Of a stretch of 64,000 nt of DNA, positions 1 through 8,680 are shown in pieces. The first letter of the stretch is position 1, and each line of letters opens with the position of its first letter. The DNA comes from Streptomyces sp. NBC_01283 (GTDB lineage: Bacteria; Actinomycetota; Actinomycetes; Streptomycetales; Streptomycetaceae). The stretch is taken from positions 9,210,001 to 9,274,000 of the forward strand of contig NZ_CP108430.1 of assembly GCF_041435335.1 (NCBI RefSeq), given 5' to 3'. A program made the position numbers and the translations under genes. The notes beneath the pieces were generated by a model. The model ran no database searches. It saw nothing but the letters and a program-made list of their open reading frames with translations, and was not told where the DNA came from.

Positions 1-321
1 TTGCTGCTCGGGCATCGGGACGCCGACCCCGAACGGGACCACCAGGAACCGGAGGCCGGGGCCCAGGAGGCGATCGACTTCAAGGAGCTGCGGGCCATGA
101 AGGCATCGCGTACGGACGTGGAGGCCCTGGGCTTCACCGCCGAACAGCTGCGCCGTGTGACGGAGGTCTTCACGAAGGCCGGCGACGGAGCCGTCGCCAG
201 GACGAAGAAGTACACCGACCCACAGGACGCTCCCGCACCCCACCCGGTGCGCGAGGACGACCAGCGCGCGCACCGCCCCCAGCAGCCGGATCGACACCGC
301 GGGCCAGAAGCCGGCCGCTGA
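1..321 (+). CDS. hypothetical protein, possibly cut by the window edge
   Basis: An open frame runs from the first base of the window, where TTG is read as the start, to a TGA at 319-321, giving about 106 residues. I do not recognise a family. The middle (residues 25-70) is charged and helical with aromatic and leucine spacing typical of real protein. The C-terminal third is rich in Pro, Arg, His and Asp and looks like low-complexity tail or out-of-frame sequence. The true start may lie outside the window, so this may be a C-terminal fragment. No neighbour gives a functional clue. Confidence 0.3.
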   Translation: MLLGHRDADPERDHQEPEAGAQEAIDFKELRAMKASRTDVEALGFTAEQLRRVTEVFTKAGDGAVARTKKYTDPQDAPAPHPVREDDQRAHRPQQPDRHRGPEAGR

Positions 322-593
322 ATGCCGAGTGCGATGGCGTCCCCCACCGGTGGTGTTATCGACGGGATCCGACACCGCTTGTCGCTCAGGGCCGAGAACG
401 CCTCGTTTCGCCGCAGCGCGATGTCTGTGAGTTCCGGCAACACCCAGGGGCTTGCGGCTGGCGTATCGGAGTGCTCGCCTGCACGGTGCAGGGACGCTGG
501 TGGGTGTCGACATGCTCATGGCTGCCTCGTCCGCGGGGCCGGGGTTCATCGGGTCTTGTCATGGGCGGGCCCGAACCGGAAAGATCGTCGATC

Positions 594-2180
594 ATGCGTC
601 TCGACGAACTCAACGCTGGTGAACGTCAGTTGTGGAACTCCTTCGCCCAGGGCGGCGCTGTCGATGTCCGCGACGCCCCGGAAACGGCGGAACTTGAGGT
701 GCGGGCCGAGGTCATTGCGGCGCTGCTGCTGGGTGCCGGCACCGATCCCGCCCCCGGCGACCGCCCGGCACTGCGCCTGACCGGCGCCCGCATCATGGGC
801 AGGCTGGATCTGCAATTTGCCGAGATCCCCGTGCCGGTCGTCCTGGACGAATGTCGCTTCGACGAAGTGCCCCTGCTCCGGGGCGCGAGAATCCGCGAGC
901 TGGCCCTGACCGGATGCGCCCTGCCAGGTCTCGCCGCCGACGCAGCCCAGATCGACGGCCGGCTGGTCCTGTCCCGCTGCCACCTGACCGGGCCCCTCGT
1001 ACTCACCCGCTCCCAGATCCACAGTGACCTGGACCTCCGGGACACCGTGATCACCGCGCCCGGGGCCGAGGCGATATCCGCTGTCCACCTCATCGCGGGC
1101 GGCGACGTGCTGTGCACCAACCTGGCGGTCCGGGGAACATTCCGCTGCTCCGGCGCCGCCATCTCCGGCGAGTTCGACCTTGAGGGCGCCTCCCTGCGCA
1201 ACCCCGACGGCCACGCCCTGGACGCCTACCACGTCCAGATCACCGAGGACTTCACCTTCCACCCGGGCTTCAGCGCCGAAGGGCGGATCATCCTCTCCGG
1301 TGCCACGGTCGCGGCGGCGATCGGGTTCTGTGGGGCTCGGCTGAACAACGTCGGCGACGTTGCGCTGGAGGCCATTGACGTCACAGTCGCCCGCAACTTC
1401 GACCTCGGCCAAGGGCTCCGCGTCGACGGCGGCATCAAACTCGACGGCAGCAGCATCGGCACGCAGCTCAGCTTCCGCGATGCCACGCTGACGAACCCCG
1501 GCGGAACAGCCCTGTCCCTGCGGCTGGCCCGGGCCCGGGAGACCGATCTGCGCACCCAGCAGCCGATCGACGGCACCGTCGACGCGAGCAATGCCCAACT
1601 GGGCACCCTGTACGACACCCCCGGCACCTGGCCAGCCGACCTCCGACTGGCCGAGACCACCTACGACGCCCTCGCCATCCCCCTGACAGCCGCCGAACGG
1701 CTTGACTGGCTCCGGCGCAGCACCGACGCCTACCTCCCCCAGCCGTACGAGCAGCTCGCAGCCGCCTACCGACGGCTCGGACACGAGGACGAAGCACGCA
1801 CGGTGCTCCTCGCCAAGCAACGCCATCGCCGTGCCATGCTCCCTCTGCATACCCGCGTCTGGGGTTACATCCAGGACGCGACCGTCGGCTACGGCTACCG
1901 GCCACTCCGCGCCGGCCTATGGCTCACCGCTCTGCTCGCCTGCGGCGCACTCTTCTTCAGAGCCCATCCTCCCGCACCTCTCGAAGCGGAGAAGGCGCCA
2001 CCATTCAACGCCGTCGTCTACACGCTCGACCTGCTCGTCCCGATCACCATCTTCGGACAGGACGTCGCCTTCGCACCACGAAGCACTGGGCAGTGGCTCG
2101 CCTACGCACTGACCGCTGCCGGGTGGATCCTGGCCACGACCGTCGCCGCTGGCATCTCACGGGCGATCAACCGCCAGTAA
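594..2180 (+). CDS. pentapeptide-repeat-like membrane protein
   Basis: A protein of about 528 residues. Residues 50-330 carry imperfect A(D/N)LxL/F-type repeats (for example GRLDLQFAEI, GRLVLSRCHL, SDLDLRDTVI, GEFDLEGASL), which suggests a right-handed beta-helix. A helical stretch follows at about 370-430. Two hydrophobic segments lie near the C-terminus, LWLTALLACGALFF and WLAYALTAAGWILATTVAA, so the repeat domain probably sits on one side of the membrane. The ATG at 594 was chosen because conserved-looking sequence begins there. An in-frame ATG at 561 would add 11 residues. Related Streptomyces proteins are often labelled membrane-associated oxidoreductase, but I see no redox motif. Confidence 0.7.
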   Translation: MRLDELNAGERQLWNSFAQGGAVDVRDAPETAELEVRAEVIAALLLGAGTDPAPGDRPALRLTGARIMGRLDLQFAEIPVPVVLDECRFDEVPLLRGARIRELALTGCALPGLAADAAQIDGRLVLSRCHLTGPLVLTRSQIHSDLDLRDTVITAPGAEAISAVHLIAGGDVLCTNLAVRGTFRCSGAAISGEFDLEGASLRNPDGHALDAYHVQITEDFTFHPGFSAEGRIILSGATVAAAIGFCGARLNNVGDVALEAIDVTVARNFDLGQGLRVDGGIKLDGSSIGTQLSFRDATLTNPGGTALSLRLARARETDLRTQQPIDGTVDASNAQLGTLYDTPGTWPADLRLAETTYDALAIPLTAAERLDWLRRSTDAYLPQPYEQLAAAYRRLGHEDEARTVLLAKQRHRRAMLPLHTRVWGYIQDATVGYGYRPLRAGLWLTALLACGALFFRAHPPAPLEAEKAPPFNAVVYTLDLLVPITIFGQDVAFAPRSTGQWLAYALTAAGWILATTVAAGISRAINRQ

Positions 2181-2569
2181 CGAACCAACAGCCACGACGT
2201 GACTCGGTATTCACGTTCAGAGCGTTGCCAGTTCTCATGGAGATTGTCGGGCCCTGTGATCGCTAAGTGCTGCGAAGAGCCGTCGACAAACGTTGCCCGC
2301 TCCCACTTACAGAACCATCGGGCGGACCAGCGTGGTGGAGTGCTCCAGAATCTCTCCGACGATGACGTCGAACAGCACGTCGACCTCGCCGACGGCCAGG
2401 AGGTCTTGCGCGCCAGCGCGGCATCTGGCCCTGCACCCCGGATTCCGGTTGCGGCAGCCGTTCGGCAACCCCGCCAGCGCAGTGCGGGCGAGTTCGTCCG
2501 GTACCGCTCTTGATAGCCGTTGACCTGCATATATTTACGCCTCGGTACCTGCGCGGTACCGTTTGGGGC
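2181..2569. other. intergenic gap with a possible coding relic
   Basis: No intact gene is visible. On the minus strand, about 2308-2410, a short stretch reads like real protein (DLLAVGEVDVLFDVIVGE and about a dozen further residues to a stop) but has no start or upstream continuation. It may be the C-terminal scrap of a lost gene. The promoter of the toxin-antitoxin pair probably lies at 2500-2565, where there is an AT-richer patch around 2528-2540. Confidence 0.3.
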
Positions 2570-2821
2570 ATGCCCGCTCTCAATGTGGAATTCAGCGACC
2601 AGGAGCTCGAGGAGCTGCGCGCCCTCGCCCAGGAACGCGGCACCAGCATGAAGGCCCTCATCCGTGAGGCAACCGCAGACCAGATCACCCGCCACCGGGC
2701 CCTGCGGGAAGCCTCCGAGATCTTCCAGGCCACGTTCCGCAACCCCGACCTGGCCGCCGCCATCGCGGCCGCCGGCATCGACGACGGGCCAGCCCCCCGC
2801 GCGACAGGACAGGCCGCCTGA
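2570..2821 (+). CDS. ribbon-helix-helix (CopG/Arc-like) antitoxin
   Basis: An 83-residue protein. Residues 1-45 fit an RHH DNA-binding fold: a short strand (ALNVEFSD), then the helix ELEELRALAQERG and a second helix TSMKALIREATADQIT. It ends 3 bp before the next gene, a Doc-like protein, so the two are probably co-translated. In such pairs the RHH protein normally neutralises the toxin and represses its own promoter. The role is inferred from fold and gene order. The ATG at 2570 places the fold at the N-terminus as expected. Confidence 0.65.
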   Translation: MPALNVEFSDQELEELRALAQERGTSMKALIREATADQITRHRALREASEIFQATFRNPDLAAAIAAAGIDDGPAPRATGQAA

Positions 2822-2824
2822 CCC

Positions 2825-3202
2825 ATGGCACCCGTCCTGCACATTGACGTGCCCTGGCTGCTGCAACAGCACGAAGCAGCCCTGCCCGACCAGCCGATGG
2901 TCGCCGACTTCTCCGCCCTCGTCGCGGCCGTGGCCCGCCACCGCGTCGACCCGCCCCGTCTGGGCTACGACTCCGACCCCTCCTGGCGTGCCGCGGCGCT
3001 CCTGCAGACCCTCGCCCTGCTGCGGCCCCTGCCGGCCCACAACGTCCGCTTCGCCTGCGCCACCGTGGTCGCCTACATGCACGCCTCCGGACAGGGCCTG
3101 GACGCCCCCTTCGGGGAACTCGTCGATCTCACCCAGCAGTTGATGACCGCCAAAGCAGGCATCTTTGCCGCAGCCGACCAGATCCGCTCCTGGAGGATTT
3201 AG
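2825..3202 (+). CDS. Fic/Doc-like toxin component with degenerate active site
   Basis: A 125-residue protein with the length and helical layout of Doc toxins, which phosphorylate EF-Tu. Where Fic/Doc proteins carry HPFxDGNKRTA, this protein reads RPLPAHNVRFACATVVAYM at about 68-86. The catalytic His is replaced, and only the Asn-x-Arg-x-Ala part of the motif and the downstream helix remain. Similar motif-poor Doc-like proteins paired with an RHH partner occur in Streptomyces. It lies 3 bp after the antitoxin gene. It could be an inactive relative or a toxin using a different chemistry. Confidence 0.6.
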   Translation: MAPVLHIDVPWLLQQHEAALPDQPMVADFSALVAAVARHRVDPPRLGYDSDPSWRAAALLQTLALLRPLPAHNVRFACATVVAYMHASGQGLDAPFGELVDLTQQLMTAKAGIFAAADQIRSWRI

Positions 3203-3204
3203 GA

Positions 3205-3607
3205 ACCCCGGTGAGACCCGCCCCGTCCAGCTGGAGCTGGAGCTGGAGCTGGCCGACGGAGGCGCGACTCTCACTCAACTCCCCGACGGCCGCGGCTACG
3301 TGCGGGAGGCCACCGCCGGCCAGGCGGCCAAGGAATTTATTTTGAAGTCCTGAATGCTCATTACGATGTTTTCCAGGCCCAGGCCGAGTGTTTTGGACCA
3401 GCTCTCCAGTTGTGTCGGATTCTCTTTGGCGTCCTTGAATTCTTCGTCGATGCATTCCTTCGAACCTACGCCTTTCCTGCGTCGAGGGATTTTTCTATCC
3501 TGCTTACCTGCTGGTAGACGTCATCGGTGGAATGATTGGCTACGGTATTACTCCTTGACCGGTAGTTGCTGTCGTGGTAGAAGGGGCGGAACCGTCAAGG
3601 AGGGGCG
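3205..3607. other. intergenic gap, relic of an acidic protein C-terminus
   Basis: From 3205 to 3353 an open stretch without its own start reads RPVQLELELELADGGATLTQ, then a short tail to a stop at 3351-3353. It looks like the end of a lost gene. The remainder to 3607 has lower GC and no recognisable gene. A clear AAGGAGGGGCG ribosome site at 3597-3607 belongs to the next gene. Confidence 0.3.
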
Positions 3608-4006
3608 ATGTTCAGTGGCGCGGTGATACCGATTGCCGTTATTGCGATCTTTGTTCTCTATTTCTCCGCTGGCATCTACAAGAGGGACCGTGCGTTGTGG
3701 TCCCGGGGGATCCGCGTTTCCGCCGCATGCGTCAATGAAGCGCGAGAAAATAACGGATCGGTTTCCCTTCTGGTGCAGTTCGAGGAAACCTCCGGGACGG
3801 CCGTGCAAGTGAGTGTCGGCCCTTTTCGGTATCCCCCAGCAGGCCGAGGCGAGGAGCTTGAGATCGTTTACGACCCCCGGGATCCGGCGAATTCTGCCAC
3901 CCCGGATCGGATGAGCAGCGGGAGAACCGCACTCGCGTTCGCGATCGGGTCGACGGTTGTAGTGACGGTCTGTCTTGTGCTCTTGCTTTTCGCGTATGCC
4001 TTCTAG
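3608..4006 (+). CDS. small DUF3592-like membrane protein
   Basis: A 132-residue protein. A hydrophobic segment at residues 4-24 (GAVIPIAVIAIFVLYFSAGI) and another at 105-130 (ALAFAIGSTVVVTVCLVLLL) flank a soluble beta-rich middle. The middle contains RGIRVSAACV and an EIVYDPRDPANS motif near 80-92, which is the hallmark of the DUF3592 family of envelope proteins of unknown function. Start choice is supported by an excellent AAGGAGGGGCG ribosome site directly upstream. Base composition is less GC-biased than in neighbouring genes, which suggests acquisition. Function unknown. Confidence 0.65.
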   Translation: MFSGAVIPIAVIAIFVLYFSAGIYKRDRALWSRGIRVSAACVNEARENNGSVSLLVQFEETSGTAVQVSVGPFRYPPAGRGEELEIVYDPRDPANSATPDRMSSGRTALAFAIGSTVVVTVCLVLLLFAYAF

Positions 4007-4105
4007 AGGTTCCCGGCTGAGAAAGCGCTGCATCTCCTGGTTGCGATAAGGGGTGTCTGGAAGTGTCCTTCTGAGTAGCAGGACGGCCCGCATAGGGTGG
4101 GATAC

Positions 4106-4261
4106 GTGATCATCTGGCTGAATGGCACCTTCGGCGCCGGTAAGACCACCACCGCGAAAGAGCTGCCTCGCGTATCCCAGAGTCAAGGCTCTTCGATGCC
4201 GAGAAGGTCGGAGAGATGCTTTGGCATCGAAGAGCGGGCGGTTCGGCGCCGAGCTGGTTAG
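4106..4261 (+). pseudogene. frameshifted P-loop NTPase fragment
   Basis: From a GTG at 4106 the frame gives IIWLNGTFGAGKTTTAKEL, an N-terminal Walker A loop typical of small Streptomyces ATP-binding kinases. After codon 22 this frame loses sense. A neighbouring frame continues with ESRLFDAEKVGEMLWH, exactly the sequence expected next, so a one-base indel lies near 4170-4180. No Walker B or C-terminal domain follows. The gene is dead and about two thirds is gone. Confidence 0.65.
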
Positions 4262-4574
4262 CCGTCGGCCCTGGTCCATGCGCCCACCAGACTCCACCCG
4301 CATCTGCGCTTGTTGGGGTCGGCGACTCCAGGGGCCAGTCGGCCAGTTGGCCCTGAGCAGGCTGGCCAACTGTGGTTGAGCGTAGGCCCGCGAACTGCTG
4401 TCTCGCGCACTGCTCTGGCCACCTATCGCTTGAGGTCACAGCGTCGCTGGCGGCACGTGGGGTGTTGTGACTGAGCGCGCGAGTTGGCACCTGGTGTGGC
4501 GAACAGGCCGAGATCAGGCGTCAGGAAGCCTGGGCCCACCCCATACGCACCGTCTCGGTGGCATAGGCGGGATA
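4262..4574. other. intergenic gap in degraded DNA
   Basis: I see no gene here. It lies between two pseudogene fragments and probably holds the decayed 3' part of the P-loop gene and the decayed 5' part of the PxKF gene. Short open frames exist but have no family resemblance and no plausible ribosome site. Confidence 0.4.
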
Positions 4575-4808
4575 CATGCGCAAAGTCCATCTGGTCGGTG
4601 CCGGGGGCCACCTGCGACACCGGCGCGCCCATCGACCCGGTCGAGCAGACCACCGGAGCCGACGGGTCCAGCCTCTCCTGCGACCCGGCCACCGACACGC
4701 ACAACTACGTGTGGAAGACCGACAGCGCCCTGGAAGGACACCTGCCGCACCTTCGACCTGAAAATGGCCGACAACAGCGACCACTCCGCCCACTTCAAGT
4801 TCAGCTGA
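4575..4808 (+). pseudogene. relic of a PxKF-domain extracellular protein
   Basis: One frame reads DGSSLSCDPATDTHNYVWKT (about 4654-4713). A second frame, entered about 4731, continues WKDTCRTFDLKMADNSDHSA and ends HFKFS before a TGA at 4806-4808. The pattern YxWKTDxxW(K/A)xTCRxFxLxxxDxxxHxxxFKF is the C-terminus of PxKF domains of secreted actinobacterial proteins. A one-base indel around 4731 splits it, and no N-terminal part or signal peptide remains. A strong hairpin directly downstream is probably its old terminator. Confidence 0.5.
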
Positions 4809-4817
4809 CCTATACAG

Positions 4818-4861
4818 CTCGCGGCGGTGCCCGGCCGGTTGGCCGGGCACCGCCGCGAGCC
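4818..4861 (+). terminator. perfect 20-bp hairpin, terminator-like
   Basis: A 20-bp perfectly paired inverted repeat with a GGTT loop. Each arm begins GCTCGCGGCGGTGCCCGGCC on its own strand. There is no T-tract, as is usual for Streptomyces terminators. It starts 9 bp after the stop of the PxKF relic. Confidence 0.7.
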
Positions 4862-4896
4862 GAGCGGGGTGGCGCGGGCGGGTGTATCCCGGCGGG

Positions 4897-5835
4897 ATGC
4901 GATATCCCGACGGTGGCGGCCTGACCGCCACGCAACGCATACGGCGGGAGCGGGTACGCAATGAGGCCGCCGACCTATTCACCCGGGGGCTCACGGCCCG
5001 GCAGGTGGCCAGGCGCCTGCGGGTCTCCCGCAAGGCGGCCTATGCCTGGCGTGCGCGCTGGCGGACCGGCGGCAGGGCGGCGCTGCGCTCGAAAGGGCCC
5101 AGCGGACGCCTCTCCCGGATGCGGCCAGCTTGGCGCGCCTGGCTGGCCACGGAGCTGGACCGAGGCCCGGCGGCCCACGGATGGCGGGAGGATCAGCGGT
5201 GGACGCTGGCCCGGGTGGCCACCGTGACCGCGCGGCGTTTCCATGTCCGCTTCAGTCCGGCTCGGGTCTGGCGGATCCTGCGGCAGATGGGCTTCACAGC
5301 ACAAGTCCCGGTGCACCGGGCCGCCGAACGCGAGCCGCACGCCACCGCCCGGTGGTATGAGGAGACCTGGCCGCGGGTGGAACAGGCGGCAAGGGATCAG
5401 GATGCGTGGCTGTGCTTCGCCGACGAGTCCGGCCACACCCTGCGGCCGCCGAAGGCACGTACCTGGTCGCGGCGCGGCCACCCACCCTTCATCCGGACCT
5501 GCGCCAAGGGATCCGGCCGGATCTCGCTGGCCGCACTCGTGGGCCAAAAGCCCGGCCACCGCACCCGGCTCGTCTTCCGGATCCTTTCCCACCACGGGCG
5601 CAAGGGCGAGAAGAAGGGCTTCAGGGAACGCGACTCAGCCCGCCTGCTGGACGCCGCCCACCAGCAGCTCGGCGGCAACATCGTGCTGCTGTGGGACAAC
5701 TACACCCACCATGTCGATGCCACCATGCAGGAGTTGATCGCTAAGCGGTCCTGGCTGACCGTACGGATGCAGTATCGCCCTGGGCTCCTCGACGGATTCA
5801 TCGCCGAAACGGGACTGCCCCTGACCACGCCGTAA
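4897..5835 (+). pseudogene. IS630-family transposase, 3' truncated
   Basis: Residues 1-100 hold the IS630-type helix-turn-helix and winged domain (GLTARQVARRLRVSRKAAYAW). The first two catalytic residues of the DDE nuclease are present at DAWLCFADESGH (about 178-189) and NIVLLWDNYTHH (about 267-278). The expected continuation with the third acid, typically an APDLNPVEGxW motif, is absent. After WLTVRMQYRP the frame runs into unrelated sequence, so the element lost its right end and should be inactive. An upstream GTG at 4882 is also possible. No matching terminal inverted repeats are evident. Confidence 0.75.
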
Positions 5836-5872
5836 TGTCACCCCAAAGCGAAATGGTCAGTATCGTGCTCCC

Positions 5873-6394
5873 GTGACTGGTTCCGTGCAGCGGGCCCTGC
5901 TGTTTCTCGATGTCGATGGGCCACTCATCCCGTTCGGCGCGGTGTCCCAGTCGTATCCGTTCTATGCGACAGGTCCTGAACTGCCCGATGCGGACGCGAA
6001 TCCGCTCCTGACCAGGATTAATCCCGAGCACGGGCCCCGGCTGGCGGCGCTTCCGTGCGAGGTGGTCTGGGCGACGACATGGATGGCGGACGCGAACGAG
6101 TGCATCGCGCCCCGCATTGGTCTGCCGCAGTTGGCGGTGGTGGTCTGGCCGGAGCCGTCCGATATCGATGACCAGGACGAAGGGAACGGCCTGCACTGGA
6201 AGACCCGTGCCCTTGTCGAATGGGCTGCGGGGCGCCCGTTCGCCTGGGTCGACGACGAGATCACGAACACCGATCGGGCCTGGGTCGCTGCCCATCATCA
6301 GGGGCAAGCCCTGCTCCATCGTGTCGATCCCCGCCGTGGCCTGGCTGACAGCGACTACGCGGCTCTCGAGTCGTGGCTGCGACAGCCGGTCTGA
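5873..6394 (+). CDS. HAD-like protein
   Basis: A 173-residue protein from a GTG start. The N-terminus ALLFLDVDGPLIPFG is HAD motif I (hhhhDxDG). WATTWMADANE (about 64-74) fits motif II. FAWVDDEITNTD (about 123-134) has the paired acidic residues of motif IV. It is compact and uncapped, like the small HAD phosphatase domains of Streptomyces and of RNA-repair proteins. The substrate cannot be inferred. It stands alone between the IS630 relic and the sigma-factor operon. Confidence 0.65.
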   Translation: MTGSVQRALLFLDVDGPLIPFGAVSQSYPFYATGPELPDADANPLLTRINPEHGPRLAALPCEVVWATTWMADANECIAPRIGLPQLAVVVWPEPSDIDDQDEGNGLHWKTRALVEWAAGRPFAWVDDEITNTDRAWVAAHHQGQALLHRVDPRRGLADSDYAALESWLRQPV

Positions 6395-6629
6395 CACAGC
6401 TGGAGAACATCAAGAGGCCGCGGGAACGACCTGGTGGCGCTGGTGGGGCGGTCCGCCGCCCGTGAGGGCGGCGGACCGTCGAACGAGGAGAGGTACATGC
6501 GCATGCCCGGCCCCTAACCAGCGCCCGCCGGGACCGCACCAAGATTTTGTGCGCACATAATCTCGTCCGTCGAAGGATAGCTGGGGGCGGCCCATCGCGT
6601 CGTGATGGTTGCGAAGAAGGGGAGGGTCG

Positions 6630-7181
6630 ATGGAGGCCTCAAGTCACGACGAGTTCCGGGAGTTCGTAGCGATGCGCTCCACCGCGCTGCTGCGGCTGGC
6701 GGTGCTGCTCACCGGCGGGGACCGGTATGCGGCGGAGGATCTGCTGCAGATTGCGCTGATGAAGGCCTACGGACGCTGGGCGCACATCGAGCAGCCCGAG
6801 GCGTATGTCCGCCAAGTCCTGTACCGCCAGCAGGTCAGCCGCTGGCGGCTGCGCGGTCATCGCGCCGAGACGACGGTGCCCGTACTGCCCGAGTCCGGCG
6901 GCGCGGCAGGTCCCGAGTCGGACACCGAGCTGCGGGTCGCGCTGTGGGCCGCGCTGCGTCGGCTGACCAAGCGGCAGCGGGCCGTGGTCGTGCTGCGCTA
7001 CTTCGAGGATCTGCCGGAGGGCGAGGTCGCGGAGCTGTTGAGGTGCCCGGTCGGCACGGTGCGCAGTACTGCGCACCGCTCGCTCGCCAAGCTCCGTGCG
7101 CTCGTCCCGGAGCTCGGGCCCGAAAGGCCCGTGGAACAGGCTCAGTCGCTCAGCTACACGCCGAAGGAGATGCAGGGATGA
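6630..7181 (+). CDS. SigE-family ECF sigma factor
   Basis: A 183-residue ECF sigma factor of the actinobacterial SigE70 type. Region 2 (about 10-80) has LRLAVLLTGGDRYAAEDLLQ and ALMKAYGRW. Region 4 (about 105-165) has LRRLTKRQRAVVVLRYFEDL and the recognition helix VGTVRSTAHRSLAKLR. The ATG at 6630 sits behind GGGGAGGG. The stop overlaps the next start as ATGA (7178-7181), so it is translationally coupled to a membrane PQQ-propeller protein that may act as its sensor or anti-sigma partner. That is the usual arrangement for this sigma group in Streptomyces. Confidence 0.9.
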   Translation: MEASSHDEFREFVAMRSTALLRLAVLLTGGDRYAAEDLLQIALMKAYGRWAHIEQPEAYVRQVLYRQQVSRWRLRGHRAETTVPVLPESGGAAGPESDTELRVALWAALRRLTKRQRAVVVLRYFEDLPEGEVAELLRCPVGTVRSTAHRSLAKLRALVPELGPERPVEQAQSLSYTPKEMQG

Positions 7182-8554
7182 CGACGGAGCGGGTGGAGGA
7201 GAAGGTCCGCGAGACGCTGCACGCGGTCGCCCTGGATCAGGTGCGCGCGCCCGGGGACCTGGTCGAACAGGTGGAGCGGCGGCGCAGTCGGCGCCGCTTC
7301 TCGCAGGTCGCGGGGGCGGCGGTGGCTGTCGCCGCGATCACCGTAGGGGCGTTGTTCGGTTTCGGCGGTGCGGGTGTGACCGACGACGACCGTCCCGCAC
7401 GGCCCGCGGTGTCGCCGGAGGGCTGGCAGCCGTGGGAGAAGGACACGGCGGGTGCCGCCGGACGGGGCTGTCTGGTGGACGGCTCGGCGCTGTACTGCAG
7501 CGGGTCCAAGTACGACGCCGCCAAGTTCGACGCGAACACCGGCGAGCGGCTGTGGACGGTCAAGGTCAATCGTGAAGGCGACGGGATCGACCACCCGTTC
7601 GCCGTGCGCGACGGCGTGGTCTACGCCTACCGCAACCACACCGCGCAGAACGAACCGAACGGCGACTACGCCGGCGGCACCGATCTGATGGCGGTGGACG
7701 CCGACGACGGCGACGTGTTGTGGACGGTCGAGATGCCGCAGGACGACCGCACCGACCAGGCCGCGATGCTCATCGACGGCGCGGTCCTCGCCAACACGCC
7801 GAACCTTCGTACGATGTCGGCCCTCGATCCGCGGACCGGCAAGGAGAAGTGGCGCCACACCTGGGACAAGGGGGCCGCGTGCCAGCGTGCGGTGCTGGGT
7901 GGTGTGCCCCATCTGGCGTGCACGCCGGACGTCGAGAAGCCGGAAAGCACCGACATCCTGCGACTCGATCCCGCCACCGGAGATGCCAGGAAGGTCGCCA
8001 CGCTCCCCGGCGGGCAGCAGCTCGTCGGTACCTCCGGAGACCGCATGGTCCTGACCGCGGCGAACGAGCCGGCAGTCGGCTTGGACACGAACGCCCGCAA
8101 GGACCTGCGGCTGACCACCATCAGCGGTACCGGCAAGCAGACCTCGCATTCCTACCGGGTCGGGGGAGCGTTGGCCTCCTTGGATCTGGTCGGTGACCGC
8201 CTGATCACCGTGAACTGGAAAGGCAAGGCCTCGGCCTATTCGCTGACCACGGGAAAGACCCTGTGGACGGGCTCGGTCGGCGTCGAGCTGCCCGACGAGG
8301 ACTCCATGCACGATGTCGCGTCTCCCGTGGTGTCGATGGCGCAGGGGGTCGTGTACTTCCTCGGCGAGCGCGGGGATCTGGCCGGCCTCGATCTGAGGAC
8401 GGGTCAGCGGGTCTGGCGTGAACACGTGGACTTCGGTGAGCCGAAGCCGGGTGCCGGCTTCTGGAGGTCGGCACAACTCATCCTCTACAAGGACGCGTTG
8501 ATCGTACGGAAGGGCGGCGAGATCGTCTCCCTGCTGCCGGGGGTCGGCCACTGA
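7178..8554 (+). CDS. membrane-anchored PQQ-like beta-propeller protein, sigma-factor partner
   Basis: A 458-residue protein. A cytosolic N-terminus (1-40) contains an Arg-rich QVERRRSRRRF just before the single membrane segment VAGAAVAVAAITVGALFGFG (about 42-61). The extracellular part holds PQQ-propeller blades with ANTGERLWTVKV, DADDGDVLWTVEM, DPRTGKEKWRHTW, LTTGKTLWTG and LRTGQRVWREH. The topology suits an envelope sensor that restrains the coupled sigma factor. The stop TGA at 8552-8554 lies in the terminal repeat of an adjacent IS5-type element, so the native C-terminus may have been replaced by element sequence. Confidence 0.8.
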   Translation: MTTERVEEKVRETLHAVALDQVRAPGDLVEQVERRRSRRRFSQVAGAAVAVAAITVGALFGFGGAGVTDDDRPARPAVSPEGWQPWEKDTAGAAGRGCLVDGSALYCSGSKYDAAKFDANTGERLWTVKVNREGDGIDHPFAVRDGVVYAYRNHTAQNEPNGDYAGGTDLMAVDADDGDVLWTVEMPQDDRTDQAAMLIDGAVLANTPNLRTMSALDPRTGKEKWRHTWDKGAACQRAVLGGVPHLACTPDVEKPESTDILRLDPATGDARKVATLPGGQQLVGTSGDRMVLTAANEPAVGLDTNARKDLRLTTISGTGKQTSHSYRVGGALASLDLVGDRLITVNWKGKASAYSLTTGKTLWTGSVGVELPDEDSMHDVASPVVSMAQGVVYFLGERGDLAGLDLRTGQRVWREHVDFGEPKPGAGFWRSAQLILYKDALIVRKGGEIVSLLPGVGH

Positions 8555-8616
8555 GCGTTTTCAGTGCGGCCACTGATCGGGTGGCGGGGGCGGTGTGAGG
8601 TCGAGGTACGCAACGG

Positions 8617-8680
8617 ACAGGGCTCCCGTGCCGTTGAGTGAGGTGTTCGACGTCTCAACTCAGCAGCACAGGAGCCCTGT
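8617..8680 (+). promoter_or_regulatory. hairpin sequestering the transposase ribosome site
   Basis: The left arm (8617-8639) starts ACAGGGCTCCCGTGCCG. The right arm (8658-8680) ends GCACAGGAGCCCTGT. They pair over about 23 bp with roughly three mismatches. The right arm contains the GGAG ribosome site (8671-8674) and runs into the TTG start at 8680. Read-through transcripts from outside would fold and hide the ribosome site, a known way for IS elements to limit transposase. This mechanism is inferred from geometry. Confidence 0.55.

Noticed and set aside
546..1850. A 434-codon minus-strand frame opposite the first pentapeptide-like gene
   Set aside because: Composition is typical of an antisense shadow and no start with a ribosome site is present.
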